A program made the position numbers and the translations under genes. A DNA stretch of 64,000 nt from Streptomyces orinoci. Its GTDB lineage: Bacteria; Actinomycetota; Actinomycetes; Streptomycetales; Streptomycetaceae. The stretch spans positions 124,001 through 188,000 of the forward strand of contig NZ_PHNC01000009.1 in the NCBI RefSeq assembly GCF_003121295.1. Direction: 5' to 3'. Numbering within the stretch: the first letter of the stretch is position 1; each line of letters begins with the position of its first letter. Below the pieces are notes generated by a model. It did not search any database, was not told the DNA's origin, and saw only the letters and a list, made by a program, of their open reading frames with translations. This document shows, one piece after another, positions 16,989-26,864 of the stretch.

Positions 16989-17723
16989 ATGAAGTTCGCA
17001 GTGATCGGCGGAACCGGACGGATCGGCTCCAAGGTCGTGGAAACCCTCACGGCGGCCGGGCACAAAGCAGTACCGCACGCACGATCCACCGGCGTGGACC
17101 TCCTCACGGGCGAGGGCCTCGCCCCGGCGCTGGCAGGCGTCGATGCCGTCATCGACGCAACGCAGTCGCCCACCGCCGCCGACGCCTCCGCCGACTTCTT
17201 CCGTGCCGCGACGGGCAACCTCCTCACCGCCGCCAAGGAGGCCGACGTCCGTCACGCCGTCCTGCTGTCCATCGTCGGCGTGGACCGGGTACCCGACCTC
17301 GGCTACTACCGGGCCAAGGTGCTCCAGGAGGAGCTGTTCAGGACCGGACCGGTCCCGTACTCCATCGTCCGCGCCACCCAGTTCTTCGAGTACATCGAAG
17401 AGATCATGTCCTGGACGACGGAGGGCGATACCGTCCGGCTGCCCACCACTTTGCTGCAGCCCATAGCTGCCGCCGATGCCGCCCGCGCCGTCGCGGACAT
17501 CGCCGTCGGAGCCCCCCTTCACGGTGTCTGTGACGTCGCCGGCCCAGATGTCCTGCCTCTGGACGAACTCGGCAGGATCACCCTCGCCGCCCGTGGCGAC
17601 GGCCGCACCGTCATCACCGATGACACCGCAGGCCCCTTCGCCGCCGCATCCGGGAACGCCCTCACCGCGACAGACGGCTCGCACATCGCCCCCACGCGCT
17701 ACCACGGCTGGCTCGCCGGCTGA
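16989..17723 (+). CDS. NAD(P)-binding, NmrA/atypical SDR-family protein
   Basis: The 244 residues begin with the dinucleotide-binding motif GGTGRIG and follow the atypical SDR pattern of NmrA-like or YesF-like proteins (LLSIVGVDRVP, YYRAKVLQEE, then PYSIVRATQFFEY). They may be NAD(P)H-dependent reductases or redox sensors. A classical YxxxK pair is replaced by YYRAK. It lies 88 bp after the SnoaL-like gene and is probably controlled by the divergent LysR protein. Confidence 0.87.
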   Translation: MKFAVIGGTGRIGSKVVETLTAAGHKAVPHARSTGVDLLTGEGLAPALAGVDAVIDATQSPTAADASADFFRAATGNLLTAAKEADVRHAVLLSIVGVDRVPDLGYYRAKVLQEELFRTGPVPYSIVRATQFFEYIEEIMSWTTEGDTVRLPTTLLQPIAAADAARAVADIAVGAPLHGVCDVAGPDVLPLDELGRITLAARGDGRTVITDDTAGPFAAASGNALTATDGSHIAPTRYHGWLAG

Positions 17724-17929
17724 TCACGATCTGATTCCGGCTGATGCCGCGGCTGCCGGGCACGACAACGAGCAGACCGCGCCCGGCCAACTGGCCGCAG
17801 ATGACCGGTATCCCGCGAACGGATCAGCCGCCATCGCGGCCGGCGGCGCGATGTCGTCCTCATCGAACGCCGCAGCCCCACAGTGCTGTAACCGCCTTCA
17901 CCTGCTCGGCAAAACAGACCGGTGCCGCC

Positions 17930-18300
17930 GAGCCGCTGGCCCGGCGGAGCAGTAGGCGTCGTACACCGGCATGCCGGGCAGCGCGGCGGCCAACTGCCGT
18001 ACCACCGCCAGGGTTCCATCATTGCCATTGCGGCCGGCTCGGCCCCGCGCCGGCCACCACTACGGGGTCGCCGGCCCCGCTTGCCGCCGCCGGCAGTCGC
18101 TGGTGCACGGCGGGGCCGAGGCCGGGGTCGGCGCACGGACCCGGAGTGCGGTTCGGCTGTACCGGGCCGCCACGTGGGGGGACATCGATGGTCCGCTGGT
18201 AGTCCTGGCGGCAGTTGGACCACCATGGCGCCGGGGCCGATGACAACGGCAGAGAAGCGGATGGCCCCGGCCTCCGCCCCGGCGTTGCCGCTTGCCGGGG
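17930..18300 (-). pseudogene. Decayed CbiX/SirB-like (sirohydrochlorin chelatase family) gene
   Basis: On the minus strand, pieces of a CbiX-type protein appear in different frames. One frame has DYQRTIDVP; a second has HVAARYSRTALRVRA; the first resumes with GDPVVVAGAGPSRP; a third continues GNDGTLAVVRQLAAALPG and VYDAYCSAG. The order and spacing fit the middle and C-terminal domain of the chelatase family, where AGAGSSxP and repeats of LAxxLxxP are typical. At least two frame changes and the lack of a start make it a relic. The rest of 17724-18671 holds nothing else I can support. Confidence 0.5.
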
Positions 18301-18671
18301 ACGGGACCGGGACCCGCGGCCCGCGGGCGGTCGGGGGATGGTGAGGGAGCGCCGCCCGCACACAGAATCCAGCCCCGCCCAATAGGCGGCCGCAGCCGCC
18401 GACCGGCCCTGCCATGGGGGCCGAACGGCCCTGACCCAGGCCCGGACGGCCTCGGCGCGCCGACAGGCGGCATGGCGCGGGAGCCGGGAGTGGCACCGGC
18501 GGTCAAAAGGGACCATCGGCCCTGGTGAAGGGCCTGTTCGCCCCTCCTCCGAACCTTGCTCCCGCAACCGATCATGAGACGCCGGGCGGGAGGCGCGGCT
18601 CCCCCTCGAACTCTGCCCTCCCGCCTGGCCCTTGGCACAGGCACTGAGCACGAGCAGGAGGTCACCGACCA

Positions 18672-20353
18672 GTGGACGTGGTGCGTACGACAGGGAGGGG
18701 GCCCGTGGGCGGGCACCCCAAGGCCGATGAGGGGCCCGTACGGGCGCCCAGGAGCCCGCTGGTGGAGTGGCTGACGACCACCGACCACAAGAAGATCGGA
18801 ACGCTCTATCTGGTTTCCGCGTTCGCGTTCTTTCTCGTCGGTGGTGTGATGGCGTTGCTGATGCGCGCCGAACTGGCCCGCCCCGGCCGGCAGATAATGA
18901 CCAACGAGCAGTTCAACCAGGCGTTCACCATGCATGGCTCGATCATGCTGCTGCTCTTCGCCATGCCCTTGTTCACCGGATTCGCCAACTGGATCATGCC
19001 GTTGCAGATCGGCGCACCCGATGTGGCCTTCCCCCGGCTGAATATGCTGTCCACTGGCTGTTCCTGTTCGGTTCGCTGATAGCGGCGGGCGGCTTCCTCA
19101 CCCCGCAAGGAGCCGCGGACTTCGGCTGGTTCGCCTATGCGCCGCTGTCCGACGCGGTGCACTCGCCCGGCATCGGCTCCGATCTATGGATCCTGGGCGT
19201 GACCATGTCCGGCTTCGGTTCCATTCTGGGTGCGGTCAACTTCGTCACCACCATCTGCTGTATGCGGGCCCCCGGCATGACGATGTTCCGGATGCCGATC
19301 TTCACCTGGAATGTGCTGCTCACCGCCGTGTTGGTCCTGATGGTCTTCCCGGTGCTGGCGGCCGCGCTGCTGGCGCTGGAAATGGACCGGAAGTTCGGCT
19401 CCCATATCTTCGACCCGGCCAACGGCGGCCCGCTGCTGTGGCAGCACCTGTTCTGGTTCTTCGGCCATCCCGAGGTCTATATCCTCGCCCTGCCGTTCTT
19501 CGGCATTGTCTCCGAGGTCATTCCGGTCTTCTCCCGTAAGCCGATGTTCGGTTACTGGGGACTGATCGCGGCGACCATCTCCATCGCGGGTCTCTCGGTG
19601 ACGGTGTGGGCGCACCATATGTATGTCACCGGCGGTGTCCTGCTGCCGTTCTTCTCCTTTATGACCTTCCTTATCGCGGTCCCCACCGGGGTGAAGTTCT
19701 TCAACTGGATCGGCACGATGTGGAAGGGCTCGCTGTCCTTCGAGACCCCGATGCTCTGGGCCACCGGCTTTCTGGTCACCTTTGTCTTCGGCGGCCTCAC
19801 CGGCGTCATCCTGGCCTCACCGCCGATGGACTTCCATCTCTCCGACTCGTACTTCGTCGTCGCCCACTTCCACTACACCCTGTTCGGCACCGTGGTCTAT
19901 GCGATGTTCGCCGGATTCCACTTCTGGTGGCCCAAGTTCACCGGCAGAATGCTCGACGAACGGCTTGGCAGAATCACCTTCTGGACGCTGACCGTCGGCT
20001 TCCACCTCACCTTCCTGGTGCAGCACTGGCTGGGCGTCGAGGGCATGCCCCGCCGTTACGCCGACTACCTCGCCGCCGATGGTTTCACCGCGCTCAACAC
20101 CCTCGCGACCATTGGTTCGTTCCTGCTCGGCCTGTCCTTTCTGCCGTTCTTCTACAACGTCTGGAAGACCGCCAAGCACGGCAAGAAGGCCGAGGTGGAC
20201 GACCCCTGGGGATATGGCCGTTCGCTGGAGTGGGCCACCACCTGCCCGCCGCCGCGGCACAACTTCACCAGCCTGCCCCGAATCCGTTCCGAGTCCCCCG
20301 CCTTTGACCTGCACCACCCCGAGGTCACCGCACTCGAGGGCATCCAGGGCTGA
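18672..20353 (+). pseudogene. ctaD: Cytochrome c oxidase subunit I with a single-base frameshift
   Basis: Subunit I holds heme a, heme a3 and CuB in the terminal oxidase. A GTG at 18672 (AGGAGG 10 nt upstream) opens a normal start: TTTDHKKIG, then the heme a ligand FTMHGS. Around 19052 the frame ends in LNMLSTGC. One frame over, the protein continues correctly from WLFLFGS to the end at 20353, with the CuB/heme a3 ligands [15 protein letters not shown] and [12 protein letters not shown] missing T (TAC to AC) in an expected LNMLSYWLFLFG explains the shift. The restored protein has about 560 residues. It stands apart from other oxidase genes, as second ctaD copies in Streptomyces do. Mutation or sequencing error are both possible. 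Confidence 0.88.
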
Positions 20354-20811
20354 GGCGGCGGCCATGCTCCCGCACCGGGCCCGTGCAGCAACCCAACGTG
20401 GCGGGCGTTGGGCGCCACCGCGCCCACCACCGCGCCCCGGACGCCGTCGGGCGTCTTCGCGGGGGCCACCGCGGTCACCGTCACCTCCCTGGTGATCGCG
20501 ATTGCACACAACCGGCGGTCCATGATGCCTCGGTGACCCGCGGTTTCTTGTTGTGCCTGCAAGGCATGAGGGCACCATGTTCCGCCCGCACGCCTCGCCG
20601 TACTCGCAACTCGGCCTGTGCGGCGATGGTTTGGGGGTGCGCGATCACATGGTTGGTTAGGGTGGCGCGTAGCTGATGGCCCCCGCGCGGGCCAAGCCGG
20701 ATACAAAGGGGGGCGCTTGGTGGGGAGTCGGCCTGGCAGAAGCCGAAGGCGCGTCGCATCCGCTGGACGGTCCCGGCAGGCTAGCGCGCGCCGACCACGC
20801 GCGGTGAGGGT
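20354..20811. other. 458-bp gap with a possible small membrane-protein remnant
   Basis: On the plus strand, about 20385-20540, one frame with very high third-position GC reads VFAGATAVTVTSLVIAIAHNRR before a stop, like the end of a single-span membrane protein. It has no start codon in frame. Otherwise nothing is visible except the upstream region of the PAP2 gene. Confidence 0.25.
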
Positions 20812-21453
20812 GTGACCGGCCGGCCGGCGCCCGGGGTGTTGCCCCCAACGCTGCGTGCGCCGCTCGGGCTGGTCGCGGTGTTTGCCGCGCTGGTGGTCGT
20901 CGTGCTCGGGGTCCGGTACGCGGATGACGGCAAGCCCGGCTTGGTGGACGGATGGGTCCAGCCGGCGGTGGACGGTGTGCGGCCGCCGTGGCGGCAAGTC
21001 GCCCTGGTCCTGGATTTCTTGGGGGAGCCCGCCGGGTCGGTGCTGCCGGTCGTGGCCACCGTGGCGGGCTGCCTGCTGCTTCGGCGGCCTCGTCTGGCGG
21101 TGCTCGGCGTTGCCGGTGCCGGCCTGACCGTGGGGGCGACGACGCTGCTCAAGCATCTGGCGGGACGCACCATCCACGGTGGCTACCTGTCCTATCCCAG
21201 CGGGCACACCGCCTTCGCCACCGCGCTCGCCCTTGTGGTGGCGCTGCTGGTGAGCGGCCGGCTCGGCCTCGGCGGGACGGCCGGCACGCTGCTCGTGCTT
21301 GCCGCGGCGCTGGTTGCCGGCGCCGCCATGGGCTGGGCGGAGGTCGCCCTGGGCGCGCACTATCCGACCGACGTCCTCGGCGGCTGGTGCACCGCGCTGG
21401 CGGTGATACCGCCCACCGCGTGGCTGGTGGACCGGCTGGCGGAGCACCGCTGA
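20812..21453 (+). CDS. PAP2-superfamily membrane phosphatase
   Basis: The 213 residues contain five to six hydrophobic segments and the acid phosphatase motifs KHLAGRT, YPSGHTAF and GAHYPTD. The third motif normally begins SR; here AE stands at that place, so the second active-site Arg appears to be missing while His and Asp are kept. Relatives dephosphorylate lipid phosphates such as undecaprenyl pyrophosphate or phosphatidate. The start is GTG 20812. It converges on the end of the polysaccharide operon, so lipid-carrier recycling is an attractive but unproven role. Confidence 0.85.
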   Translation: MTGRPAPGVLPPTLRAPLGLVAVFAALVVVVLGVRYADDGKPGLVDGWVQPAVDGVRPPWRQVALVLDFLGEPAGSVLPVVATVAGCLLLRRPRLAVLGVAGAGLTVGATTLLKHLAGRTIHGGYLSYPSGHTAFATALALVVALLVSGRLGLGGTAGTLLVLAAALVAGAAMGWAEVALGAHYPTDVLGGWCTALAVIPPTAWLVDRLAEHR

Positions 21454-21460
21454 TGTGACG

Positions 21461-22831
21461 TCAGGCCAGGCGGCGGAATACGGGCTTCACCGGTCGCCCG
21501 GCCAGCCAGGGGGTGGGGTCGGCGGCGTCCAGTGCCTTCCGGTACACCGCACAGGCCTGGGCCACCACCTCGATGGTGCGGTCGATGTCGGCGTCGTCCA
21601 GTGCGCTGCTCACCACGAACGACGGGGCCAGCACCCCGCCCGCGAGGAGCCGGCGCAGAAACAGGGTGCGGTACCGCTGGGACGGCTGCCCATTCTCGTC
21701 GAGGGTGGCGAAGACCAGGTTGCTGGCCCGGCCCCGGACAAGGATGTGGTCGCCGACGCCCATGGCGGCCGCGGCGGCGCGGACACCGGTGGCCAGCCGC
21801 TCACCGAGGGCGTGCAGCCGGGCGGTGATGCCCTCCTCGGAGTAGGTGGTGAGCACGGCCATCGCGGCGGCCAGCGAGTGCGTTTCCGCACCATGCGTGG
21901 TGGACAGCAGGAACACCCGGTCGCCGGAGTGACGCAGTCCGCCCAGCTCCATCAGTTCGCGGCGCCCGGCCAGCGCGGAGACGGCGAATCCATTGCCCAG
22001 CGCCTTGCCGAAGGTGGAGAGGTCGGGGACGACGCCGTACAGGCCCTGGGCGCCCGCCTCGGACCAGCGGAAACCGGTGATCATCTCATCGAAGATCAGT
22101 AAGCAGCCATGCCGGTCGGCCAGTTGGCGCAGGCCGGCCAGGTACCCGGGCGGGGGCTCGGTGTGGGTGGCGGGTTCGAGGATCAGGCAGGCGATCTCGC
22201 CCTGGTACCGGGTGAGCAGCTCCGCCGTGGCGGTCAGGTCCCCGTAGGGGAACGCCAGGGTGAGCTCGGTGGTCGCCGCCGGGACACCGGCGGACATCGG
22301 CGTGGTGCCGATAAACCAGTCGTCCACGGAGAAGAACGGATGGTCGGCGCAGATGGCCACCCGGGGGCGCCCGGTGGCGGCGCGGGCCAGGCGCACCGCG
22401 GCGGTGGTGGCGTCGGAGCCGTTCTTGGCGAACTTCACCATCTCGGCGGTCGGCACCGTGGCCAGGAAGCGTTCCGCGGCCTCCACCTCCACGATGGACG
22501 GCCGGACGAAGTTGCTGCCGCGGTCGAGTTCCCGCCGCACCGCCTCCAGCACGCGTGGGTGGGCGTGGCCGAGGCTGACCGACCGCAGCCCGGAGCCGTA
22601 CTCGATATAGCGGTTGCCGTCGATGTCCCACACATGGGCACCGCGGCCATGACTGATGACCGGGGCCAGATTCTCGGGGTACTGGTCGTCGCCCTTGGCG
22701 TAGGTGTGGGCGCCACCGGGGATCATCGTGTGCAGCCGCTCATTGGCCAGCCGCGACCGGGGCAGGAGGAACTCTTCGGTGTTTTCGGTGACTTCGGGGT
22801 TTTGGGGGATTTCGGGGTTTTCGGTGGCCAT
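21461..22831 (-). CDS. Class III PLP aminotransferase / glutamate-1-semialdehyde aminomutase-like
   Basis: PLP-dependent fold type I enzyme of 456 residues. The N-terminal PGGAHTYAKGDDQYP block is typical of glutamate-1-semialdehyde aminomutase-like enzymes. FDEMITGFR carries the pyridine-binding Asp, and the Schiff-base Lys is in STFGKALGNG. As the last gene of a long exopolysaccharide operon it is unlikely to serve tetrapyrrole synthesis. Transamination or amino shift on a sugar or side-group precursor is more likely. The first 20 residues are an odd repeat of NPE/TE units. Confidence 0.87.
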   Translation of the reverse strand: MATENPEIPQNPEVTENTEEFLLPRSRLANERLHTMIPGGAHTYAKGDDQYPENLAPVISHGRGAHVWDIDGNRYIEYGSGLRSVSLGHAHPRVLEAVRRELDRGSNFVRPSIVEVEAAERFLATVPTAEMVKFAKNGSDATTAAVRLARAATGRPRVAICADHPFFSVDDWFIGTTPMSAGVPAATTELTLAFPYGDLTATAELLTRYQGEIACLILEPATHTEPPPGYLAGLRQLADRHGCLLIFDEMITGFRWSEAGAQGLYGVVPDLSTFGKALGNGFAVSALAGRRELMELGGLRHSGDRVFLLSTTHGAETHSLAAAMAVLTTYSEEGITARLHALGERLATGVRAAAAAMGVGDHILVRGRASNLVFATLDENGQPSQRYRTLFLRRLLAGGVLAPSFVVSSALDDADIDRTIEVVAQACAVYRKALDAADPTPWLAGRPVKPVFRRLA

Positions 22832-22839
22832 GGCCTACA

Positions 22840-23391
22840 TCAACTCCCCAACCGCTGGAGGACCTTGGCGAGGCTCGGCGCCTCCCGGTCCCGCTGGGAC
22901 ATCGAGGTGACCGGCAGCGGCCATGGAATGGCGAGCTCCGGGTCGTCGAAGGCGATCGTCACATCCTCGGCCGGATCGTGCGGGCGGTCGATCCGGTAGG
23001 ACGTGTCAGCGGTTTCGGTCAGCGCCTGGAAGCCGTGCGCGCACCCCGCCGGGATGTACAGGGTCGTCTGCGTCTCACCGGACAGTTCAAAGGAGGCCAC
23101 AGTGCGGTAGGTCGGGGAGCCGGGCCGCAGGTCCACGACGACATCGAAGATGCTTCCGTAGGAGCAGCGCACCAGCTTGGCCTCGCCGGCGCCGGAGCGC
23201 AGATGCAGGCCGCGCAGTACTCCCCGGGCCGAGCGGGACACGCTGTCCTGGACAAAGGCATCCGGGTCGAGGCCCACCGAGCGGGCCACCTCGGCGTCGA
23301 AGGTGCGGCAGAAGAAGCCGCGTTCATCGCCGTATGGCGTCGGCTCGAAAAGGAATGCGCCGTCGATCGCCGGGACTTGGGTCACTTTCAT
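22840..23391 (-). CDS. rfbC: dTDP-4-dehydrorhamnose 3,5-epimerase-like (RmlC family)
   Basis: A cupin epimerase of 183 residues acting on dTDP-4-keto-6-deoxyhexoses. Motifs are DERGFFCRTFD, the catalytic LRGLHLR (His) and YIPAGCAHGF. The usual RGLHYQ reads RGLHLR, and the W of WIPEG is Y, so the substrate may not be the standard rhamnose precursor. The ATG at 23391 with GGAGG overlaps the stop of the upstream gene (ATGA). No dTDP-glucose synthase or 4,6-dehydratase gene is in the window. Confidence 0.87.
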   Translation of the reverse strand: MKVTQVPAIDGAFLFEPTPYGDERGFFCRTFDAEVARSVGLDPDAFVQDSVSRSARGVLRGLHLRSGAGEAKLVRCSYGSIFDVVVDLRPGSPTYRTVASFELSGETQTTLYIPAGCAHGFQALTETADTSYRIDRPHDPAEDVTIAFDDPELAIPWPLPVTSMSQRDREAPSLAKVLQRLGS

Positions 23392-24602
23392 CGAACCTCC
23401 TGCAGGGTTTTGCCGGCCGTCGGGAAGAGCGCGGCGGTCAAGGCGGTGAACTGGTCCTGGAGTTGCCGGGCGGCGGCCAGGTTCCGTTCGGCGAGGGTCC
23501 GCCGCAGCTCGGCCGATCGCTTCTCCAGCGACCGGAACTGTGCGAGCAGTTGGCCCGCGTCGATCTGGCGCGCCGGGTGGCAGTACGCGCCCAGACCCAT
23601 CCGCTCCATGAGCGCGTCGCTCTTCGCCGCATAGCTGAGTGCCAGCGTCGGTGTGCCGGTCTTCAGCGCGCAGATCAGGTTGTGATAGCGGGTCGCCACC
23701 ACGGTTTCGGCGGCCGCCATCTCCTTCATCAGGTCGGCCAGCGAGGCCGTCTCGGCGGCGGTGACCAGCGGCGAGTCCACCGCGTCGAGGATCGCGGCGA
23801 CCACCGGCGCATCGCACTTGTCGCCGGTGAGCAGCCGGACCGGCCTGCCCTCGTCAACCAGCGTGCGGACGAACCGAGTTGTCCCGTCGAGGTAGCGACG
23901 GTGGATCTCCTCGGCCCGGGCGCGGTCGTCGTCGCCCCCGTGGAAGGCCATGACGCCGACGCAGACCAATCCCGGCGGACCTGGGGGCGCGGTCGTCCGC
24001 GGCGTGGGCAGGGCGAAGGCGAGGTCCGGATAGACCTCGTCCTGCGTGGTGTCCACGCCCATCGCCCGGATCGCCTCGCGGGACAGGGCGTCCCGGTACG
24101 ACCGATAGGCGGCCAGCCGCGCCGACCAGCGCACCAGGGCCCGGGTCGGCCGGTTGCCGATGGCGTCGGCGCCCACACCGACCAGCGCGACCCGGGTGCC
24201 GAACAGCCGGCCGGCCGCGCAGAGCAGAAACTGCGAATACGGAAAGCCCCATGGCCGCAGCGGCAGCGTGGCCTCCAGGACGCCCATGCCCGGCACGATC
24301 ACCACATCGTGCCGGCGCACCCAGGCGGCGGTACGGACGGCATCGACGAGCTTGCCCAGAGCCTTGGCCGCGATCGCTCCCGCGCCCGACGCGGTCCGGT
24401 ACTCCCCGCGGTACCAGTGCAGCCGTGTCGCCGGGATCCGGTACCGGGCCATGACGACCTCGGGTCCGCCGCACAGTGCGTCCACGACCGCCTCCGGGTG
24501 CTCGGCGCGCAGGTACCCGAGCACGGCCTCCAACGACCCGTCATTGCCGAGGTTGCCGGAGCCGAGCAGGCCGAACACCCCTACCCGCGGCGCGGTCTTC
24601 AT
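23388..24602 (-). CDS. Polysaccharide pyruvyl transferase family protein
   Basis: Members transfer pyruvate from PEP to sugars as ketals, or related groups. The 404 residues from ATG 24602 show the family start GVFGLLGSGNLGNDGSL, the mid region VVIVPGMG, and the C-terminal TRYHNLICAL motif. It overlaps both neighbours by 4 bp. In the operon it should decorate the exopolysaccharide, adding negative charge. Confidence 0.88.
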   Translation of the reverse strand: MKTAPRVGVFGLLGSGNLGNDGSLEAVLGYLRAEHPEAVVDALCGGPEVVMARYRIPATRLHWYRGEYRTASGAGAIAAKALGKLVDAVRTAAWVRRHDVVIVPGMGVLEATLPLRPWGFPYSQFLLCAAGRLFGTRVALVGVGADAIGNRPTRALVRWSARLAAYRSYRDALSREAIRAMGVDTTQDEVYPDLAFALPTPRTTAPPGPPGLVCVGVMAFHGGDDDRARAEEIHRRYLDGTTRFVRTLVDEGRPVRLLTGDKCDAPVVAAILDAVDSPLVTAAETASLADLMKEMAAAETVVATRYHNLICALKTGTPTLALSYAAKSDALMERMGLGAYCHPARQIDAGQLLAQFRSLEKRSAELRRTLAERNLAAARQLQDQFTALTAALFPTAGKTLQEVR

Positions 24603-25546
24603 GCCTTCCGCCTCTCCCGGCCCGCGACCAGGGTGTCCACCGGGACGGTGAGCCGGCCCGGGTCCACGGGGGCGCGGTCCTCGACCCGCTCGCCGGCACC
24701 CGGCCGGAGGCGGCTGGCCAGCCATGCGGCCAGGTGGCCGTAGCATGCGCGCCGGTCGGCCGGGGACAGCGGCGCCCGCCGGACCGCCGCGACAAAGCCC
24801 CAGACATACTCGGCGAGCAGCCGGGGCACCGGATGCAGCGGGCCCGCCCGGCGCGGGTCCAGGTTGACGCACCGGGAGCGCTTGGAAGGGTTTGCCCGCT
24901 CGGCACGGGTGGGGTGGTCGCGGCGGAAGTACAGCAGCTCCGGCACCTGGTGGAAGGGACCGTGCAGGGCGATCTCGGCGACAAAGGTGCGGTCCGCGTG
25001 GTGGTAGCTGTCGTGCGGCTTCACCCGGCGCAGCACATCGGCGCGTATCACCCCGTAGAAGTCGTCGCCACCGGGCTCGAACAGCAGACTGCGGAAGCGT
25101 TCCGGCGCAGACGGCGAGTCGGTGGCGAGCCCGTACTCATAGGGGACCTTCACCCGGCCCTCGCCGTCGATGACCGCCTGGCCGGAGTGCGCCAGGATCA
25201 CCTCCGGCCGCTCGTCCAGCGCCTCCACACAGCGCCTCAGCAGGTCCCGGGCGTAGAGGTCGTCGTGCGAGGCCCACTTGAACAGCTCGCCGCGGCACTC
25301 GGTGAACACATGGTTGTGGTTGGGTGCGGCGCCGATGTTCCGGTGCAGCCGGAGGTAGCGGATGCGGGAGTCCCGCGCGGCGTACTCGCGGCAGATCGCC
25401 TGGGTTCCGTCGGTGGAGGCGTTGTCGGAGATGACCAGCTCGAAGTCCTCATAGGTCTGGCCGAGCAGGGCGTCGAGCGCCTCGGCGAGGTACTCCTCAC
25501 CGTTGTAGACGGGCAGGCCGATGCTCAGCCGGGGAAGGGCGGTCAT
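24599..25546 (-). CDS. Glycosyltransferase family 2
   Basis: A GT-A fold inverting transferase of 315 residues. It begins LSIGLPVYNGEEYL, with ISDNASTDGT for nucleotide binding and SHDDLYA as the metal-binding region. No membrane segment is present, so it acts at the cytoplasmic face. It adds one sugar to the lipid-linked repeat unit. The GAGGAC site supports ATG 25546. Confidence 0.9.
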   Translation of the reverse strand: MTALPRLSIGLPVYNGEEYLAEALDALLGQTYEDFELVISDNASTDGTQAICREYAARDSRIRYLRLHRNIGAAPNHNHVFTECRGELFKWASHDDLYARDLLRRCVEALDERPEVILAHSGQAVIDGEGRVKVPYEYGLATDSPSAPERFRSLLFEPGGDDFYGVIRADVLRRVKPHDSYHHADRTFVAEIALHGPFHQVPELLYFRRDHPTRAERANPSKRSRCVNLDPRRAGPLHPVPRLLAEYVWGFVAAVRRAPLSPADRRACYGHLAAWLASRLRPGAGERVEDRAPVDPGRLTVPVDTLVAGRERRKA

Positions 25547-25571
25547 GGCGTCCTCACTTCGGGGATGGGGT

Positions 25572-26864
25572 TCAGGGGGTGTCTGATGGATCTCGGCGGC
25601 GCCCGCGCAGGGCGGACCGCAGTTGCAGCCACCACACGGCCGAGCCGCAGGCGGTGGCGGCGGCTACGCCCCAGGCCGAGCCGGCCGTGCCGGCCAGGGC
25701 CGCCCCGCCGAGCCCGCCGCCGGCATAGCAGGTGGAGGCGAAGAGCTGGCTGCGCAGGCTGCGCCGGGCCGCGCCGAGCGCGCGCAGCCCGGCCGCCGCG
25801 CCGGTGCCCAGGCCGGCGCCCGCGACGCCGAGGGTGGCGGGCACGATGAGCCCCGAGGCGGAGCCCCAGACATCGCCCAGCACCAGCTCGCCGAGCCGGT
25901 CCGGCACCAGCAGCAGCGTCGCGCCCCAGAGCAGCGCGGCGACGGCCTGTCCGCCGCCCAGCAGAAGGCAGAAGGCGCCCAGCCGGTGCGGGGCCCGTCG
26001 CAGCACCCGGGCCGCCTCCGCCACGGTGACCAGCGACAGCCCCATCAGCACGGCGAGGAAGGGGCCGAGCAGGAGCTCGGCGCCCCGGATCACCCCCACC
26101 GCGCTGACCCCGACGATCGCGCCGAGACCATACGCCCGCAGTTGGCCGGCGCCGCTGACGCAGGTGTTCTCGGCCAGGTACCGGTAGCCGAGGTCGCGGT
26201 GTTCGCGAAGCCACCGGCGCGCTCCGGCCGGCTGTGGCCGGATCCCGGACTGGAGGCAGCCATAGCCCGCGGCCACCGCGGCGGACCCGCCCCAGGCGAG
26301 CACAAAGGCGGCCACGCTGCCCACCCGGGCCGCCACCACCATGGCCGGGACGAGCGCGACGCCCCACACCAGGTCGTTGACGAACGCCTTCCGCCCGGAG
26401 CCGGCGGCGAAGAACGCGTACCGCCAGGCGTCCTGGAGCAGCAGCCCCGGCAGCATCACGCCCAGGCAGCCGAAGGCGGGCCCCACCCGGCCGCCGAGAG
26501 CCGGCCCGGCCACCATGCACACCGCGCCGATGACGGCGCCCACGCCCAGCGCGGTACCCGAGGACCGGGCCACCGCCCCGCGCCAGGACGCCTCCGGCAC
26601 ACCGCTGAAGCGCACCACCAGCGGGTCGGTGGCCAGCCCGCGGGAGACGCTGAGCACCACGCCATAGGTCACCCAGGCCAGGCTGAACGCCCCGAACGCG
26701 GCCAGCCCCAGCGAGCAGGCCACATAGATCCCCACCGCGAAGTTGCTCAGGCTGGAGGCCGCCTGGTCGGCCAGTCCCCAGGACAGCCGGCCGGCCATGG
26801 CCCGCCCGGCGGTCGGCCGGGCGCCTCCGGCCCGGGGCTGTCTCCCGGCGGTCATCGGCGTCAT
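25572..26864 (-). CDS. Polysaccharide flippase (Wzx/MATE-like membrane protein)
   Basis: A protein of 430 residues with about twelve hydrophobic segments and few charges between them, with a positively charged start (QPRAGGARPTAGR). The arrangement is that of Wzx-type oligosaccharide exporters, which move the lipid-linked repeat unit across the membrane. No conserved catalytic motif is expected. It overlaps the upstream gene by 4 bp. The call rests on hydrophobicity and gene context. Confidence 0.8.
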   Translation of the reverse strand: MTPMTAGRQPRAGGARPTAGRAMAGRLSWGLADQAASSLSNFAVGIYVACSLGLAAFGAFSLAWVTYGVVLSVSRGLATDPLVVRFSGVPEASWRGAVARSSGTALGVGAVIGAVCMVAGPALGGRVGPAFGCLGVMLPGLLLQDAWRYAFFAAGSGRKAFVNDLVWGVALVPAMVVAARVGSVAAFVLAWGGSAAVAAGYGCLQSGIRPQPAGARRWLREHRDLGYRYLAENTCVSGAGQLRAYGLGAIVGVSAVGVIRGAELLLGPFLAVLMGLSLVTVAEAARVLRRAPHRLGAFCLLLGGGQAVAALLWGATLLLVPDRLGELVLGDVWGSASGLIVPATLGVAGAGLGTGAAAGLRALGAARRSLRSQLFASTCYAGGGLGGAALAGTAGSAWGVAAATACGSAVWWLQLRSALRGRRRDPSDTP

